A DNA stretch of 64,000 nt. Origin: JAEZDR01 sp039811185 (GTDB lineage Bacteria > Bacteroidota > Bacteroidia > Chitinophagales > Chitinophagaceae). Of this stretch, positions 50,601-58,185 are shown piece by piece; position 1 is the stretch's first letter; the number at the start of each line of letters is the position of its first letter. The DNA is taken from assembly GCA_039811185.1 (NCBI GenBank), contig JBDHYF010000002.1, forward strand, positions 248,001-312,000, in the 5' to 3' direction. A program made the translations under genes and the position numbers. The notes under the pieces are model-generated. The model did not search any database. It saw only the letters and a program-made list of their open reading frames with translations, and was not told the DNA's origin.

Positions 50601-50930
50601 GGTGCATTCCTTCCCTGGTATAATCAGGTTAACTTCCAGTTTCAGCAGGATATTTTCCACCGCATTGGAAAACATAAGCACACACTCCGCTTTTCTGTTG
50701 ACATCCTGAACGTTGCCAATCTCTTGAACAAAGAATGGGGCATAAGAAAGCAGTATACAATTAACAACCCGCTTGTGTTTTCAACCATTAACGCACAGGG
50801 GCAACCCGTATACACACTTCAACACCGCCTCGTGAATAATCAGCCGGTGCTTATTACTGAGCCGTTTGAAGATACCCGCACCACCTCCAGCACCTGGAGT
50901 ATGCAGTTCGGGCTGAGATATATTTTCTAA
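47643..50930 (+). CDS. Oar-like TonB-dependent outer-membrane porin
   Basis: The 1095-residue protein has a signal peptide ending in FLFMQA. A carboxypeptidase-regulatory-like domain lies at about 22-105 (ITGVIKDVNDNGLEGASVTA, then VGYQTQTLEDI). A TonB plug at about 120-230 has IMVDGANLNNNFGLS and DVRQSGFTGAGITAVTKSGTN. A large barrel follows, ending in MQFGLRYIF. The plug and barrel style, with LGGPIVKNKLFFFVNYDY, matches Oar-type proteins rather than SusC. Oar proteins are linked to export of surface proteases in some bacteria. No SusD-like partner follows. It has its own promoter and terminator. Confidence 0.9.
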   Translation: MLKRIATLLLFSISFLFMQAQVTTSSITGVIKDVNDNGLEGASVTATHLPSGSVYSTISKKGGNFNLPALRIGGPYTLTVTYVGYQTQTLEDIKLSLGVPFSANIVMGSDAKDIGNVMVSTVKTRRTQLDKTGASTVVGQQQIQTIPTISRSISDLTKLTPQANGNNFAGRDARYNNIMVDGANLNNNFGLSNDPMPGGGNQPISLDAYDEIAVNIAPYDVRQSGFTGAGITAVTKSGTNDFHGTAYMYWRNEKNNGTKVRDFDLGNQPLDQKKNYGVALGGPIVKNKLFFFVNYDYETREFPGIGFSPAGGSGAGTVSTTHVDSLAKLSNYLMSKYGYETGAYDNFSSFQAKNRKILGKIDWNISNQHKLTLKYSDFKSENDVALNNTSVPNGGGFTPPGSGSSITRMPNNRFGPKSMSFANSNYGFEDVVRSASIELNSNFRGKFANQLLGSFTKVKSTRVSPSTVFPFVDILNNNGQNYMSFGYEPYSYNNDVVNDIYTITNNFTWFAGKHTITAGGTYEYQKVGNMFMAGSQSYYVFNSLADFMNNKAPVYYAYTYSLVPGQKAVYSAELKVAQLGAYIQDEWNINSKLKLTYGIRVDKPIYMEKPIENPTITALTFPDKNGAPKNYTTGLWPVGRTMYSPRVGFRYDIDGDKKNIFRGGTGIFTGKIPFVWLTNMPTNSGMYQFGASVTSPAALQNYLFNPNPDAYQANFPNTAGTSYPSSLVLIDRDFKFPQVWRTNLAFDKNLGNGWTATVEAIYTKDINAVYMRNANQKPTNSNLYGADNRPSFKPATVASRRIYSNISNAIVLENTDKGKSFSFTAQLSKAFTNGFYGSIAYTYTAVGEVTANPGSQAASVWNNNPTVGTQNDQELAYSAYAVPHRLVGYVSYRKEYLKHLATTLTLFWDGSAQNNYSYIVNGDLNGDGNNTTDLMYVPNNPGEILFTNKTVNGVTFTAAQQSAAFFELVENTPYLSQNKGKYAERNGAFLPWYNQVNFQFQQDIFHRIGKHKHTLRFSVDILNVANLLNKEWGIRKQYTINNPLVFSTINAQGQPVYTLQHRLVNNQPVLITEPFEDTRTTSSTWSMQFGLRYIF

Positions 50931-50952
50931 GCTGAACTCATCAGTTTTGTTA

Positions 50953-50983
50953 GAAGGCTGCCAATTTAAAGGCAGCCTTCTTT
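50953..50983 (+). terminator. Terminator of the Oar-like gene
   Basis: GAAGGCTGCC (50953-50962) pairs perfectly with GGCAGCCTTC (50971-50980) around an 8-base AT loop. It is followed by a short T-run (TTT). The stem is strong but the U-tract is weak. Confidence 0.7.
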
Positions 50984-51013
50984 CGTTACAATATGCTACT
51001 GTCATTATTTCCT

Positions 51014-51026
51014 TTTCTTTGCGGCT
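51014..51026 (+). promoter_or_regulatory. Promoter-like element of grpE-dnaJ
   Basis: TTTCTTTGCGGCT is identical to the element upstream of the Oar-like gene. It ends 42 bases upstream of the grpE ATG. The -7-like part is TTTCTTTG, one base off TAnnTTTG. Confidence 0.4.
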
Positions 51027-51068
51027 GGCAAACCATTTGACCTAACAACGCCCACAACCGGAATAAGT

Positions 51069-51626
51069 ATGAATGAAGATAAAAACAGGATGAATGATGC
51101 CAGTCAGGCCGAGGAAAGCATCAAAAACACCGGCAAGGCTGACGAAAGTGCAGCACAGCATGAGGAAGCAGGTGAAATAGCTCGATTGCAAGCCGAACTT
51201 ACCGAGCAGAAAGATAAATATCTGAGGCTTTATGCCGATTTTGATAACTTCCGTAAACGGACTGCAAAAGAGCGGCTCGAGTACATGCAAACCGCCGGGA
51301 AAGACGTTGTGCTTCCATTGCTCGATGTGCTCGACGACTGCGACCGTGCCGAACAACAACTGCAACACTATGACGCTGCCCGGTGTAAAGAATATTTGGA
51401 CGGAATGACGTTGATTTTTAATAAGCTGCGCTCGACTTTGCAGACAAGGGGCGTACGCCAAATGGAAAGCATACATACCGAGTTTGACATAGAGAAACAC
51501 GAAGCCATTTCTGAAATTCCCGCTCCGTCGGAAGGTCTTCAGGGAAAAGTGGTTGACGAGGTGCAGAAAGGATATTATCTGAACGATAAAATTATCAGAT
51601 TCGCTAAAGTGGTGGTTGGGAAATAG
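51069..51626 (+). CDS. grpE: Nucleotide exchange factor GrpE
   Basis: GrpE releases ADP from DnaK. The 185-residue protein has a polar N-terminal tail and a long coiled coil (about 37-80, EIARLQAELTEQKDKYLRLYADFDNFRKRT). The four-helix dimer and a C-terminal beta-wing domain follow (RGVRQMESIHTEFDIEKHEAI, then GYYLNDKIIRFAKVVV). The start at 51069 is followed by another Met at residue 8. It is 45 bases upstream of dnaJ. dnaK is not in the window. Confidence 0.94.
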   Translation: MNEDKNRMNDASQAEESIKNTGKADESAAQHEEAGEIARLQAELTEQKDKYLRLYADFDNFRKRTAKERLEYMQTAGKDVVLPLLDVLDDCDRAEQQLQHYDAARCKEYLDGMTLIFNKLRSTLQTRGVRQMESIHTEFDIEKHEAISEIPAPSEGLQGKVVDEVQKGYYLNDKIIRFAKVVVGK

Positions 51627-51671
51627 TGCGTACACCGCGTTTCCCGAGAGGGAGCATGCAAAAACAGAAAC

Positions 51672-52832
51672 ATGGCAAAAAGAGATTTTTACGAAATACT
51701 TAACGTGAGTAAGTCGGCTACTGCCGATGAAATAAAGAAGGCATACCGCAAGGTGGCAATGCAATTTCATCCGGATAGAAATCCGGGCGACAAGGAGGCG
51801 GAAGAGAAATTTAAAGAGGCTGCGGAAGCATACGAAATCCTTAGCGACCCCGACAAAAGAGCCAAATACGATCGCTATGGTCATAGTGCATTCGGACCGG
51901 GCATGGGCGGAGGCGCTTATGGCGGCGGCATGAACATGGATGATATCTTCAGCCAGTTTGGCGATATTTTCGGTGACGACATGTTCGGAAGCTTTTTCGG
52001 AGGCGGCGGCAGAGCTTCTGCAAGAGGAAGGAGCCGCGGTACAAGGGGTTCTAACCTCCGGGTAAAGCTGAAGCTCAACTTTGAGGAGCTTGCCAACGGT
52101 GTAACTAAAAGCATTAAAGTAAAAAAATACGTGGGCTGTGGAACTTGTAAAGGCAGCGGCGCAAAAGATTCAGGCAGCGTGCAAACCTGTTCCACCTGTA
52201 ATGGCAGCGGGCAGGTTCGCAAGGTTACCAATACCTTCTTGGGGCAAATGCAAACCGTGTCCACTTGTCCAACTTGTAACGGAGAGGGAAATGTGGTTAC
52301 GGCAAAGTGTAACAGCTGTAAAGGCGAAGGACGCGTTTATGGCGAAGAAACGATTAGTGTGGATATTCCGGCCGGCGTTCAGGCCGGCATGCAGTTAAGC
52401 CTTAGCGGAAAAGGAAATGCAGGGGAGAGAGGCGGAGCGGCCGGCGACATCATTATTTTAATTGAAGAAGAGCCGCATAAAGAACTACAGCGCGAAGGCC
52501 TGAACGTTATTTACGATTTGCACGTGAGCTTTCCGGAGGCAGCCTTTGGAACCCAGGTGGAAGTTCCAACTATCGACGGCAGGGCGAAGATTAAAATCCC
52601 GGCCGGCACCCAAGCCGGAAAAATATTTCGGTTAAGAGGAAAAGGCTTTCCGGAAATTAACGGATATAACAGGGGCGATGAGCTTGTTCACGTAAATATC
52701 TGGACGCCTCAAAATCTTACTTCAGAAGAGAAAGACATGCTTGAAAAACTCAACAACAGTCCGAATTTTAAACCGCAGCCGTCTAAAAGCGATAAAGGTT
52801 TTTTTGAAAGAGTAAAGGAAGCGTTCTCCTGA
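51672..52832 (+). CDS. dnaJ: Chaperone DnaJ
   Basis: DnaJ delivers substrates to DnaK and stimulates its ATPase. The 386-residue protein has a J domain (about 4-70) with the HPD motif at 33-35. A Gly/Phe-rich segment follows (GPGMGGGAYGGGMNMDD), then four zinc-finger repeats of the form CxxCxGxG: CGTCKGSG, CSTCNGSG, CPTCNGEG and CNSCKGEG. Two substrate-binding domains and the C-terminal dimerisation region complete it. A type I (class A) DnaJ of normal length. Probably cotranscribed with grpE. Confidence 0.97.
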   Translation: MAKRDFYEILNVSKSATADEIKKAYRKVAMQFHPDRNPGDKEAEEKFKEAAEAYEILSDPDKRAKYDRYGHSAFGPGMGGGAYGGGMNMDDIFSQFGDIFGDDMFGSFFGGGGRASARGRSRGTRGSNLRVKLKLNFEELANGVTKSIKVKKYVGCGTCKGSGAKDSGSVQTCSTCNGSGQVRKVTNTFLGQMQTVSTCPTCNGEGNVVTAKCNSCKGEGRVYGEETISVDIPAGVQAGMQLSLSGKGNAGERGGAAGDIIILIEEEPHKELQREGLNVIYDLHVSFPEAAFGTQVEVPTIDGRAKIKIPAGTQAGKIFRLRGKGFPEINGYNRGDELVHVNIWTPQNLTSEEKDMLEKLNNSPNFKPQPSKSDKGFFERVKEAFS

Positions 52833-52833
52833 T

Positions 52834-52851
52834 AACAGCCGCGCTGTTTTT
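52834..52851 (+). terminator. Weak terminator after dnaJ
   Basis: AACAGC (52834-52839) and GCTGTT (52843-52848) form a 6-bp stem with a 3-base loop, and the sequence continues with TTT. It begins 2 bases after the dnaJ stop. Confidence 0.5.
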
Positions 52852-52876
52852 GAATGTAGCAGCGCCGCCAGCAGGT

Positions 52877-53983
52877 TTATTTCAGCTTCATTTTTTCTTT
52901 GATAGCCGGTGTTAAAAATGGCATTAGCTCGCTAAAAGGAATAAATATATTCACAGGCCCCATTGCGTAGGCCGCAATATCGTATGGATTATACACGAAC
53001 CCAATTCCTTTGTGATTGAGGTAGAAGTTGTTGGTGGCGCTGATTTTTTCGTTGAACAAGACCGACGTCAGTGGCTGGTTGCCAATATTGTATTGTGTGC
53101 GAAAATGTTTTTCGAGGAGATTCTCCATCGTTGTGGAATCTGCTTGTAACACATCGTTCAGGGCGAGTATTTTTTTCTGATCAACATCTAAACAATAGAA
53201 AACGTTTCCATACATGCCGTGGGCGCCACCGGTGTAGGTATAAAACATATAGTCTATCACCAGCAGTCCGTTAGCGTTGTACTGTACGTTACAATCTTTT
53301 ATTTCAGAAAAGTTTAAAGTAGCCAGCGGCATTCCGTTTTCGCTGTCATTTCTCAGCCCGGCCGATTCTTTTTTATATCCAGTAAAGTAGTCGTTGGCGG
53401 CCTTTTTGAAGCCGTCTTGGAACGCTAAAGAAGAATCCGTTTCCATAATCCGCTTTACCGTTTGGTTTATCCAGTTGTTCGAGGGCGATTGTAAAAAAGA
53501 ATAAATCATTTCCGCTTTTGGTGAGGCGGTATCGGAAAAAGCGGCCGCAGAATCGGAAAAAGACACTACGTCCAACCGCTGCGACCCCTGAGGGTATTTT
53601 TCTTCCAGCTTCACGGCAACTGCGGCCCCCTCGCTCCGAATTAAATATCCAAGGTAATGCCTTCCATCAAAGTACAACTTCAGCGTATCCGGCGTATATA
53701 TGCCCTCCGTCCAGTTAGAACCCGGCTCCGACACCGCGAAATAAACCGTATCGCCGCGCCCTTCTTCCTCCCACAAGTTATGCGTAAGGCCATCGGCAGA
53801 AAAATACAATCCGTTAAACCGGCCGTTATGGTTTTGAATATGCATCTCCACGGTTTCCGGCCCGATACTGCCTTCCAGTCGTTTATAAAAATCTTTTCCT
53901 GTAACGAAATCGTTTGTTACGGTTTTTGGCTTACCGATACACGAAAGCAGTGAAACAGCAATTACAAAGAGATAGAGCCGCAT
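52877..53983 (-). CDS. DUF3298-type (RsiV-like) lipoprotein
   Basis: The 368-residue protein begins with a lipoprotein signal (MRLYLFVIAVSLLSC, lipidated Cys15). The N-terminal half is not recognised. The C-terminal part has the DUF3298 signature YTYTGGAHGMYGNVFYCLDV, followed by ILALNDVL and the late FVYNPYDIAAYAMGPVNIFIPFSEL block. It is preceded by a DUF4163-like region at about 150-260. RsiV of Bacillus shares this domain and binds lysozyme, but that role cannot be assumed here. The start at 53983 is set by the lipobox. It is divergent from groES. Confidence 0.8.
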   Translation of the reverse strand: MRLYLFVIAVSLLSCIGKPKTVTNDFVTGKDFYKRLEGSIGPETVEMHIQNHNGRFNGLYFSADGLTHNLWEEEGRGDTVYFAVSEPGSNWTEGIYTPDTLKLYFDGRHYLGYLIRSEGAAVAVKLEEKYPQGSQRLDVVSFSDSAAAFSDTASPKAEMIYSFLQSPSNNWINQTVKRIMETDSSLAFQDGFKKAANDYFTGYKKESAGLRNDSENGMPLATLNFSEIKDCNVQYNANGLLVIDYMFYTYTGGAHGMYGNVFYCLDVDQKKILALNDVLQADSTTMENLLEKHFRTQYNIGNQPLTSVLFNEKISATNNFYLNHKGIGFVYNPYDIAAYAMGPVNIFIPFSELMPFLTPAIKEKMKLK

Positions 53984-54176
53984 TGACAAAAAGTTTATCA
54001 GGTGAATATACTGCAAAATAATGCTCACAATTTTGTCAGCCACGACAGTCGTTTCAACGAAAATTATGACAGAGACTTACTTAAAATTGAACCATTACTG
54101 CAAAAATGACTTTAAATAGCCGGTGGCATAGTAATCGATGCTTTCGCTGCAAATTTTAAAATTTAAAAATAGAATT

Positions 54177-54458
54177 ATGGCAAATCAACTTAGTGTTACC
54201 CCCCTTCACGACAGGGTTATTGTTAAGCCGGCTGCTGCGGAAGAAAAAACTGCCGGTGGTATCATTATTCCTGATACAGCAAAAGAAAAGCCTCAGCGTG
54301 GAACTGTAATGGCAGTTGGTTCCGGTAAAAAAGACGAGCCCATGACCGTGAAAGCCGGCGACAACGTGCTTTACGGAAAATACGCCGGTACAGAAATTCA
54401 GATAGAAGGAAGCGATTACTTAATTATGAGAGAAAGCGATCTGCTTGCAATTGTTTAA
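54177..54458 (+). CDS. groES: Co-chaperonin GroES
   Basis: GroES caps the GroEL folding chamber. The 93-residue protein has the usual length and motifs VTPLHDRVIVKP and the mobile loop EEKTAGGIIIPDTAKEKPQRG. It ends with KYAGTEIQIEGSDYLIMRESDLLAIV. ATG 54177 gives the standard N-terminus; the longer ORF from 54138 adds residues absent from the family. It is followed 47 bases later by groEL. The upstream gap holds TGTC/GACA inverted elements (54034-54071) but no clear CIRCE. Confidence 0.96.
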   Translation: MANQLSVTPLHDRVIVKPAAAEEKTAGGIIIPDTAKEKPQRGTVMAVGSGKKDEPMTVKAGDNVLYGKYAGTEIQIEGSDYLIMRESDLLAIV

Positions 54459-54505
54459 TCATCATTAAACCTAATTCTCAAACAAAAAAATCAAATAATA
54501 ACACT

Positions 54506-56140
54506 ATGGCAAAGCAAATCTTCTTCGATATTGAAGCAAGAAATAAAATGAAAAAAGGTGTGGATACTCTTGCTAATGCGGTGAAAGTAACCCTTGGCCC
54601 CAAAGGTAGAAATGTAGTAATTGAAAAGAAATTCGGCGCACCTTCTGTAACAAAAGATGGCGTTACAGTAGCTAAGGAAATAGAACTTGAAGACCCCATT
54701 GAAAATATGGGTGCTCAAATGGTAAAAGAAGTAGCTTCCAAAACGGCTGATCTGGCTGGCGATGGAACCACTACTGCCACTGTACTTGCACAAGCCATTA
54801 TCAGCGAAGGATTAAAAAACGTTGCTGCCGGAGCAAACCCGATGGATTTAAAACGTGGAATCGACAAAGCTGTAGCTAAAGTGGTTGAACAACTGAAATC
54901 TCAGTCTCAAACAGTAGGAATCGACAGCAACAAAATTCAACAAGTAGCTTCTATCTCAGCCAATAACGACGAAGTAATCGGAAAGCTTATTGCCGAAGCA
55001 TTTGCAAAAGTGGGTAAAGATGGCGTTATCACCGTTGAAGAAGCAAAAGGCACTGAAACAACTGTTGAAGTAGTTGAAGGTATGCAGTTCGACAGAGGCT
55101 ACATCTCTCCCTATTTTGTAACCAACAGCGAGAAAATGGAAGCTGAGTTACAAAACCCATACATCCTCATTTTCGACAAGAAAATTTCTGCAATGAAGGA
55201 TATTCTTCATATCCTCGAAAAAATTGCACAACAAGGCGCACCATTATTAATTATAGCCGAAGATTTAGAAGGCGAAGCACTTGCCACTTTAGTGGTAAAC
55301 AAACTACGTGGTACGTTAAAAGTAGCAGCCGTTAAAGCTCCGGGATTTGGCGACAGAAGAAAAGAAATGCTTCAGGATATTGCCATCCTTACCAAAGGGA
55401 TTGTAATTAGCGAAGAACAAGGTTACAAACTTGAGAATGCAGACCTTACTTATCTTGGACGGGCGCAAACGGTTGTAATTGATAAAGACAATACTACAAT
55501 TGTTGATGGAAAAGGCGCTAAAGAAGATATTACTGCAAGAATTAACCAGATTAAAGCTCAAATTGAAACCACTACTTCCGACTACGACCGTGAGAAATTA
55601 CAAGAGCGTTTGGCAAAACTCAGTGGTGGAGTAGCCGTGCTTCATGTAGGTGCAGCTACCGAAGTGGAAATGAAAGAGAAGAAAGACCGTGTAGACGATG
55701 CTTTACATGCAACAAGAGCAGCCGTTGAAGAAGGCATTGTTCCAGGCGGCGGTACAGCTTACCTGAGAGCCATTGAAGCCCTCGAAACAATGGAAGGAAA
55801 CTCAATCGACGAAACAACAGGAATTAAAATCATCAAACGTGCGCTTGAAGAGCCTGTACGTCAAATTGCAGGAAACGCTGCCATCGACGGATCGATTGTA
55901 GTACAAAAAATTAAAGAAGGAAAAGGCGACTTTGGATACAATGCCCGCACAGAAACTTACGAAAAAATGTTCAGTGCCGGAATCATCGACCCCACTAAAG
56001 TTAGCCGTGTAGCCCTTGAAAACGCTGCATCCATTGCAGGTATGTTGTTAACTACAGAATGTGTGGTTGCTGACAAGCCCGAGCCGAAATCGGCTGCTGT
56101 TCCTCCAATGCCGGGTGGAATGGGTGGAATGGACTATTAA
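54506..56140 (+). CDS. groEL: Chaperonin GroEL
   Basis: GroEL is the 14-subunit folding chamber. The 544-residue protein has LGPKGRNVVIEKKFGAP and GDGTTTATVLAQAI, including the catalytic Asp region. The apical domain and the C-terminal Gly/Met-rich tail (PPMPGGMGGMDY) are also present. No gap or frameshift is seen. It is the only groEL in the window and lies in the standard groES-groEL order. A terminator follows. Confidence 0.98.
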   Translation: MAKQIFFDIEARNKMKKGVDTLANAVKVTLGPKGRNVVIEKKFGAPSVTKDGVTVAKEIELEDPIENMGAQMVKEVASKTADLAGDGTTTATVLAQAIISEGLKNVAAGANPMDLKRGIDKAVAKVVEQLKSQSQTVGIDSNKIQQVASISANNDEVIGKLIAEAFAKVGKDGVITVEEAKGTETTVEVVEGMQFDRGYISPYFVTNSEKMEAELQNPYILIFDKKISAMKDILHILEKIAQQGAPLLIIAEDLEGEALATLVVNKLRGTLKVAAVKAPGFGDRRKEMLQDIAILTKGIVISEEQGYKLENADLTYLGRAQTVVIDKDNTTIVDGKGAKEDITARINQIKAQIETTTSDYDREKLQERLAKLSGGVAVLHVGAATEVEMKEKKDRVDDALHATRAAVEEGIVPGGGTAYLRAIEALETMEGNSIDETTGIKIIKRALEEPVRQIAGNAAIDGSIVVQKIKEGKGDFGYNARTETYEKMFSAGIIDPTKVSRVALENAASIAGMLLTTECVVADKPEPKSAAVPPMPGGMGGMDY

Positions 56141-56160
56141 TCCCGAAACAGCATTTTACA

Positions 56161-56196
56161 AAAAAGAGGCGTTCAATGAACTGCCTCTTTTTTTAT
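56161..56196. terminator. Terminator between groEL and the convergent HU/SPOR-like gene
   Basis: AAAGAGGC (56164-56171) pairs with GCCTCTTT (56184-56191), with a further inner GTTC/GAAC pairing. A-rich and T-rich flanks on both sides make it usable in both directions. It starts 21 bases after the groEL stop. Confidence 0.82.
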
Positions 56197-56211
56197 GTAA
56201 CAAAGTTTTTC

Positions 56212-57120
56212 TTAGTTGCCTCTGATGTATACTTTTTTCTGAAAATATCGCTCCAATGAGTCTTTAATTTTCAAAGTATCGGAAGACGCTGCTTTTACGG
56301 TAAAGAATAAACGGTAAAAGGTAGAGTCTTTTTTCCTGATACTGTCGAAAGCAGCAGGCTTTCCCCAATTTTTTAGGTCTTCAGTTCTTTTTTCTGCCCG
56401 TGCGCGGCTGGCAGTTTGTTCAAAAACATACCGGTAAGAGCGGAGCGGAGCAGCGGTTGTGCCCGTGGAATCGACTGCCGTTGCGGAGGCGGGCTTCGGA
56501 ACAGAAGTCTTCAACGAATCGGGCATTTTGCTCACCATTGTGTCTGCCATTGCCGGAGTGCTGTCTGCGAGGTGCAGGGTGGTGCCGGACGTTGTACCCG
56601 TCACCGGTTGAGGTTGTGGTTCGGGCGCTGTTTCCACCGCTTGAGGCTCACTGCTCACTACCGAGTAAATTCCATATCCGATGGCCGACAAAATAAACAG
56701 AAGCAGTAAAACCGCAAGCGCCATCAGTCCGTTTTTTTTCTTCGATTTTTCTACAGACAAACTCGCTTGCTCCGTTAGATATTCTTCCTCCTCGGAAACG
56801 GAAGTTTCTGTTGTGTCGAGCTCGTATCTTCCTTCTTTATTAATGGTGATCCCTCCAAAGCCGGGTATTACGTAGGGTTTGCCGAGGTTAATGAACTGTT
56901 TCGACTGTTCAAGATGCGATTGAACATCGTACTTTACAAGCGACTTATTTTTGCCCATCTTCTCGCCGATATAGTCAATCAATTCACCGGAAGTTTCCGC
57001 TTTCTTATCACCTAAGAATGACGGACTGTCGTTTTCGAGCCGAAGGTGGCCAATACCCTCAAGGCTTACTGTTTTGTGTTGTCGCAAATAAGCGTATATG
57101 AGGTTTTCGTACTTATGCAT
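56212..57120 (-). CDS. Membrane protein with HU-CCDC81-like N-terminus and SPOR-like C-terminus
   Basis: The 302-residue protein has a cytoplasmic N-terminal region (about 1-95) resembling the prokaryotic HU-CCDC81 domains (LIYAYLRQHKTVSLEGIGHL, then YVIPGFGGITINKEGRYEL). An acidic stretch and one membrane helix at about 131-154 follow, then a Pro/Thr-rich linker. The C-terminal segment (about 232-302) resembles a SPOR domain, with FYRLFFTVKAASSDTLKIKDSLERYF. SPOR domains bind septal peptidoglycan with few side chains. This architecture is known in Bacteroidota, but its function is not. ATG 57120 is chosen over the one at 57162. Confidence 0.75.
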   Translation of the reverse strand: MHKYENLIYAYLRQHKTVSLEGIGHLRLENDSPSFLGDKKAETSGELIDYIGEKMGKNKSLVKYDVQSHLEQSKQFINLGKPYVIPGFGGITINKEGRYELDTTETSVSEEEEYLTEQASLSVEKSKKKNGLMALAVLLLLFILSAIGYGIYSVVSSEPQAVETAPEPQPQPVTGTTSGTTLHLADSTPAMADTMVSKMPDSLKTSVPKPASATAVDSTGTTAAPLRSYRYVFEQTASRARAEKRTEDLKNWGKPAAFDSIRKKDSTFYRLFFTVKAASSDTLKIKDSLERYFQKKVYIRGN

Positions 57121-57198
57121 CAAGGAAAATTTTTGCAAAATTCGTGAATTATACAGATTCAACAGGGGTTTCGCAGGCTGAATTAGGCCCTATAATAC

Positions 57199-57206
57199 TA
57201 AATTTG
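57199..57206 (+). promoter_or_regulatory. -7 box of the small membrane protein gene, 4 bases from the start
   Basis: TAAATTTG matches TAnnTTTG. Four bases (CGGC) precede the ATG at 57211, which implies a leaderless transcript. Confidence 0.6.
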
Positions 57207-57210
57207 CGGC

Positions 57211-57537
57211 ATGTTAACGAAAGAAGAAGAGGATTTTGTGAATTGGTGGACGGAAAACCGAATGAAAGAAAAAAACTACTATAAGAAAATTTCTTTCGGG
57301 CTGCCGCTTGGGCTGGCACTGGCTTTCGGCATCACCGCTACCCTTATGTCGGGATGGCATAAGCGGGCAAGCATGGTGGCTTTTTCGAAAATGAATCCTT
57401 ACGTTTTTATTATTGCACTTGTTGCCATTGTGGTATTTATGACCTTCGTTTATAACCAATTTCGTTGGGAGCAGAATGATCAGCGCTATAAGGAGCTTCT
57501 TCATAAAAAAAAATCTGCTGCTGCGACGCAACAATAA
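57211..57537 (+). CDS. Small two-helix membrane protein, unknown function
   Basis: This 108-residue protein has an acidic, aromatic N-terminus (LTKEEEDFVNWWTENR). Two membrane helices follow at about 27-47 and 62-80, then a basic tail (LLHKKKSAAATQQ). I do not recognise a family. The promoter box is immediately upstream and the N- and C-terminal tails should both be cytoplasmic. The next gene starts 39 bases later and may be cotranscribed. Confidence 0.72.
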   Translation: MLTKEEEDFVNWWTENRMKEKNYYKKISFGLPLGLALAFGITATLMSGWHKRASMVAFSKMNPYVFIIALVAIVVFMTFVYNQFRWEQNDQRYKELLHKKKSAAATQQ

Positions 57538-57576
57538 ATGCCCGCTCTCTGTCTACTGTTTAATTGAATTATACTG

Positions 57577-58047
57577 ATGAGATACCTGACTGCCTGCCTT
57601 TTGATGTTTGCATTTTTTGCCGTTGCATCCTGCATGAAAACCGACTCTGGTTGTTCCAATGTAGATCCAAAATCGGAACTGGATACACTGATTAAATATG
57701 CGCAAATGCATGGGATGAATTATTCCGTTCATCCAACGGGAATTGTTTACGAAATAGTAGATCCCGGTTATAATGAGTCGCCAAATCCGAATTCTGTTAT
57801 CACTTTCTATTATACAGGAAAGTTTTTGAATGATGTAATTTTTGATCAGTCCGGCGGCATGCCCTCTACCGCGGCTTTATATCAGTTAATAGAAGGCTGG
57901 AAGATTGCTCTTCCGCTGATCAGGAAGACGGGAAAGATCCGGCTTTTAATTCCTTCCGCCCTTGCGTACGGCTGTAACGGTTCTGCCGGAGCCGTGCCGC
58001 CAAACACACCGCTTTTCTTTGAGGTTCACCTGATAAACGTGCAATAG
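57577..58047 (+). CDS. FKBP-type peptidyl-prolyl isomerase lipoprotein
   Basis: The 156-residue protein has a lipoprotein signal (MRYLTACLLMFAFFAVASC, lipidated Cys19). An FKBP domain covers about 70-156. FYYTGKFLNDVIFDQS and LIEGWKIALPLIRKTGKIRLLIPSALAYGCNGS are its core, and VPPNTPLFFEVHLINV is its last strand. YTG, the Ile-Pro-Ser and Tyr residues in LIPSALAYG, and GWK at the active site are family-typical. It should assist folding of exported proteins at a membrane surface, in line with the secreted cyclophilin at 86 and the secDF gene next to it. Confidence 0.9.
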   Translation: MRYLTACLLMFAFFAVASCMKTDSGCSNVDPKSELDTLIKYAQMHGMNYSVHPTGIVYEIVDPGYNESPNPNSVITFYYTGKFLNDVIFDQSGGMPSTAALYQLIEGWKIALPLIRKTGKIRLLIPSALAYGCNGSAGAVPPNTPLFFEVHLINVQ

Positions 58048-58132
58048 CGCATTGGTTTTCTGTGCGGTTCCTGCGCTGTTTCGGCGCATTATTTACCATT
58101 TTTTTTACTCATCGTTTTCTTATTCAAAACCC

Positions 58133-58140
58133 TATCTTTG
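58133..58140 (+). promoter_or_regulatory. Probable -7 box of secDF
   Basis: TATCTTTG matches TAnnTTTG, 45 bases upstream of the secDF ATG, in the 138-base gap after the FKBP gene. A weak hairpin lies earlier in the same gap (TGCGC and GCGCA near 58070-58090). Confidence 0.55.
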
Positions 58141-58185
58141 CCCTCCCAAAAAAAGGGAAAGTTAAATTTGTAAACCCTTAGTAAT

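Noticed and set aside
51042..51884. 280-codon open frame antisense to grpE and dnaJ
   Set aside because: It lies wholly opposite two certain genes, has no recognisable domain, and its Phe/His/Cys-rich composition is what reverse reading of those genes gives.
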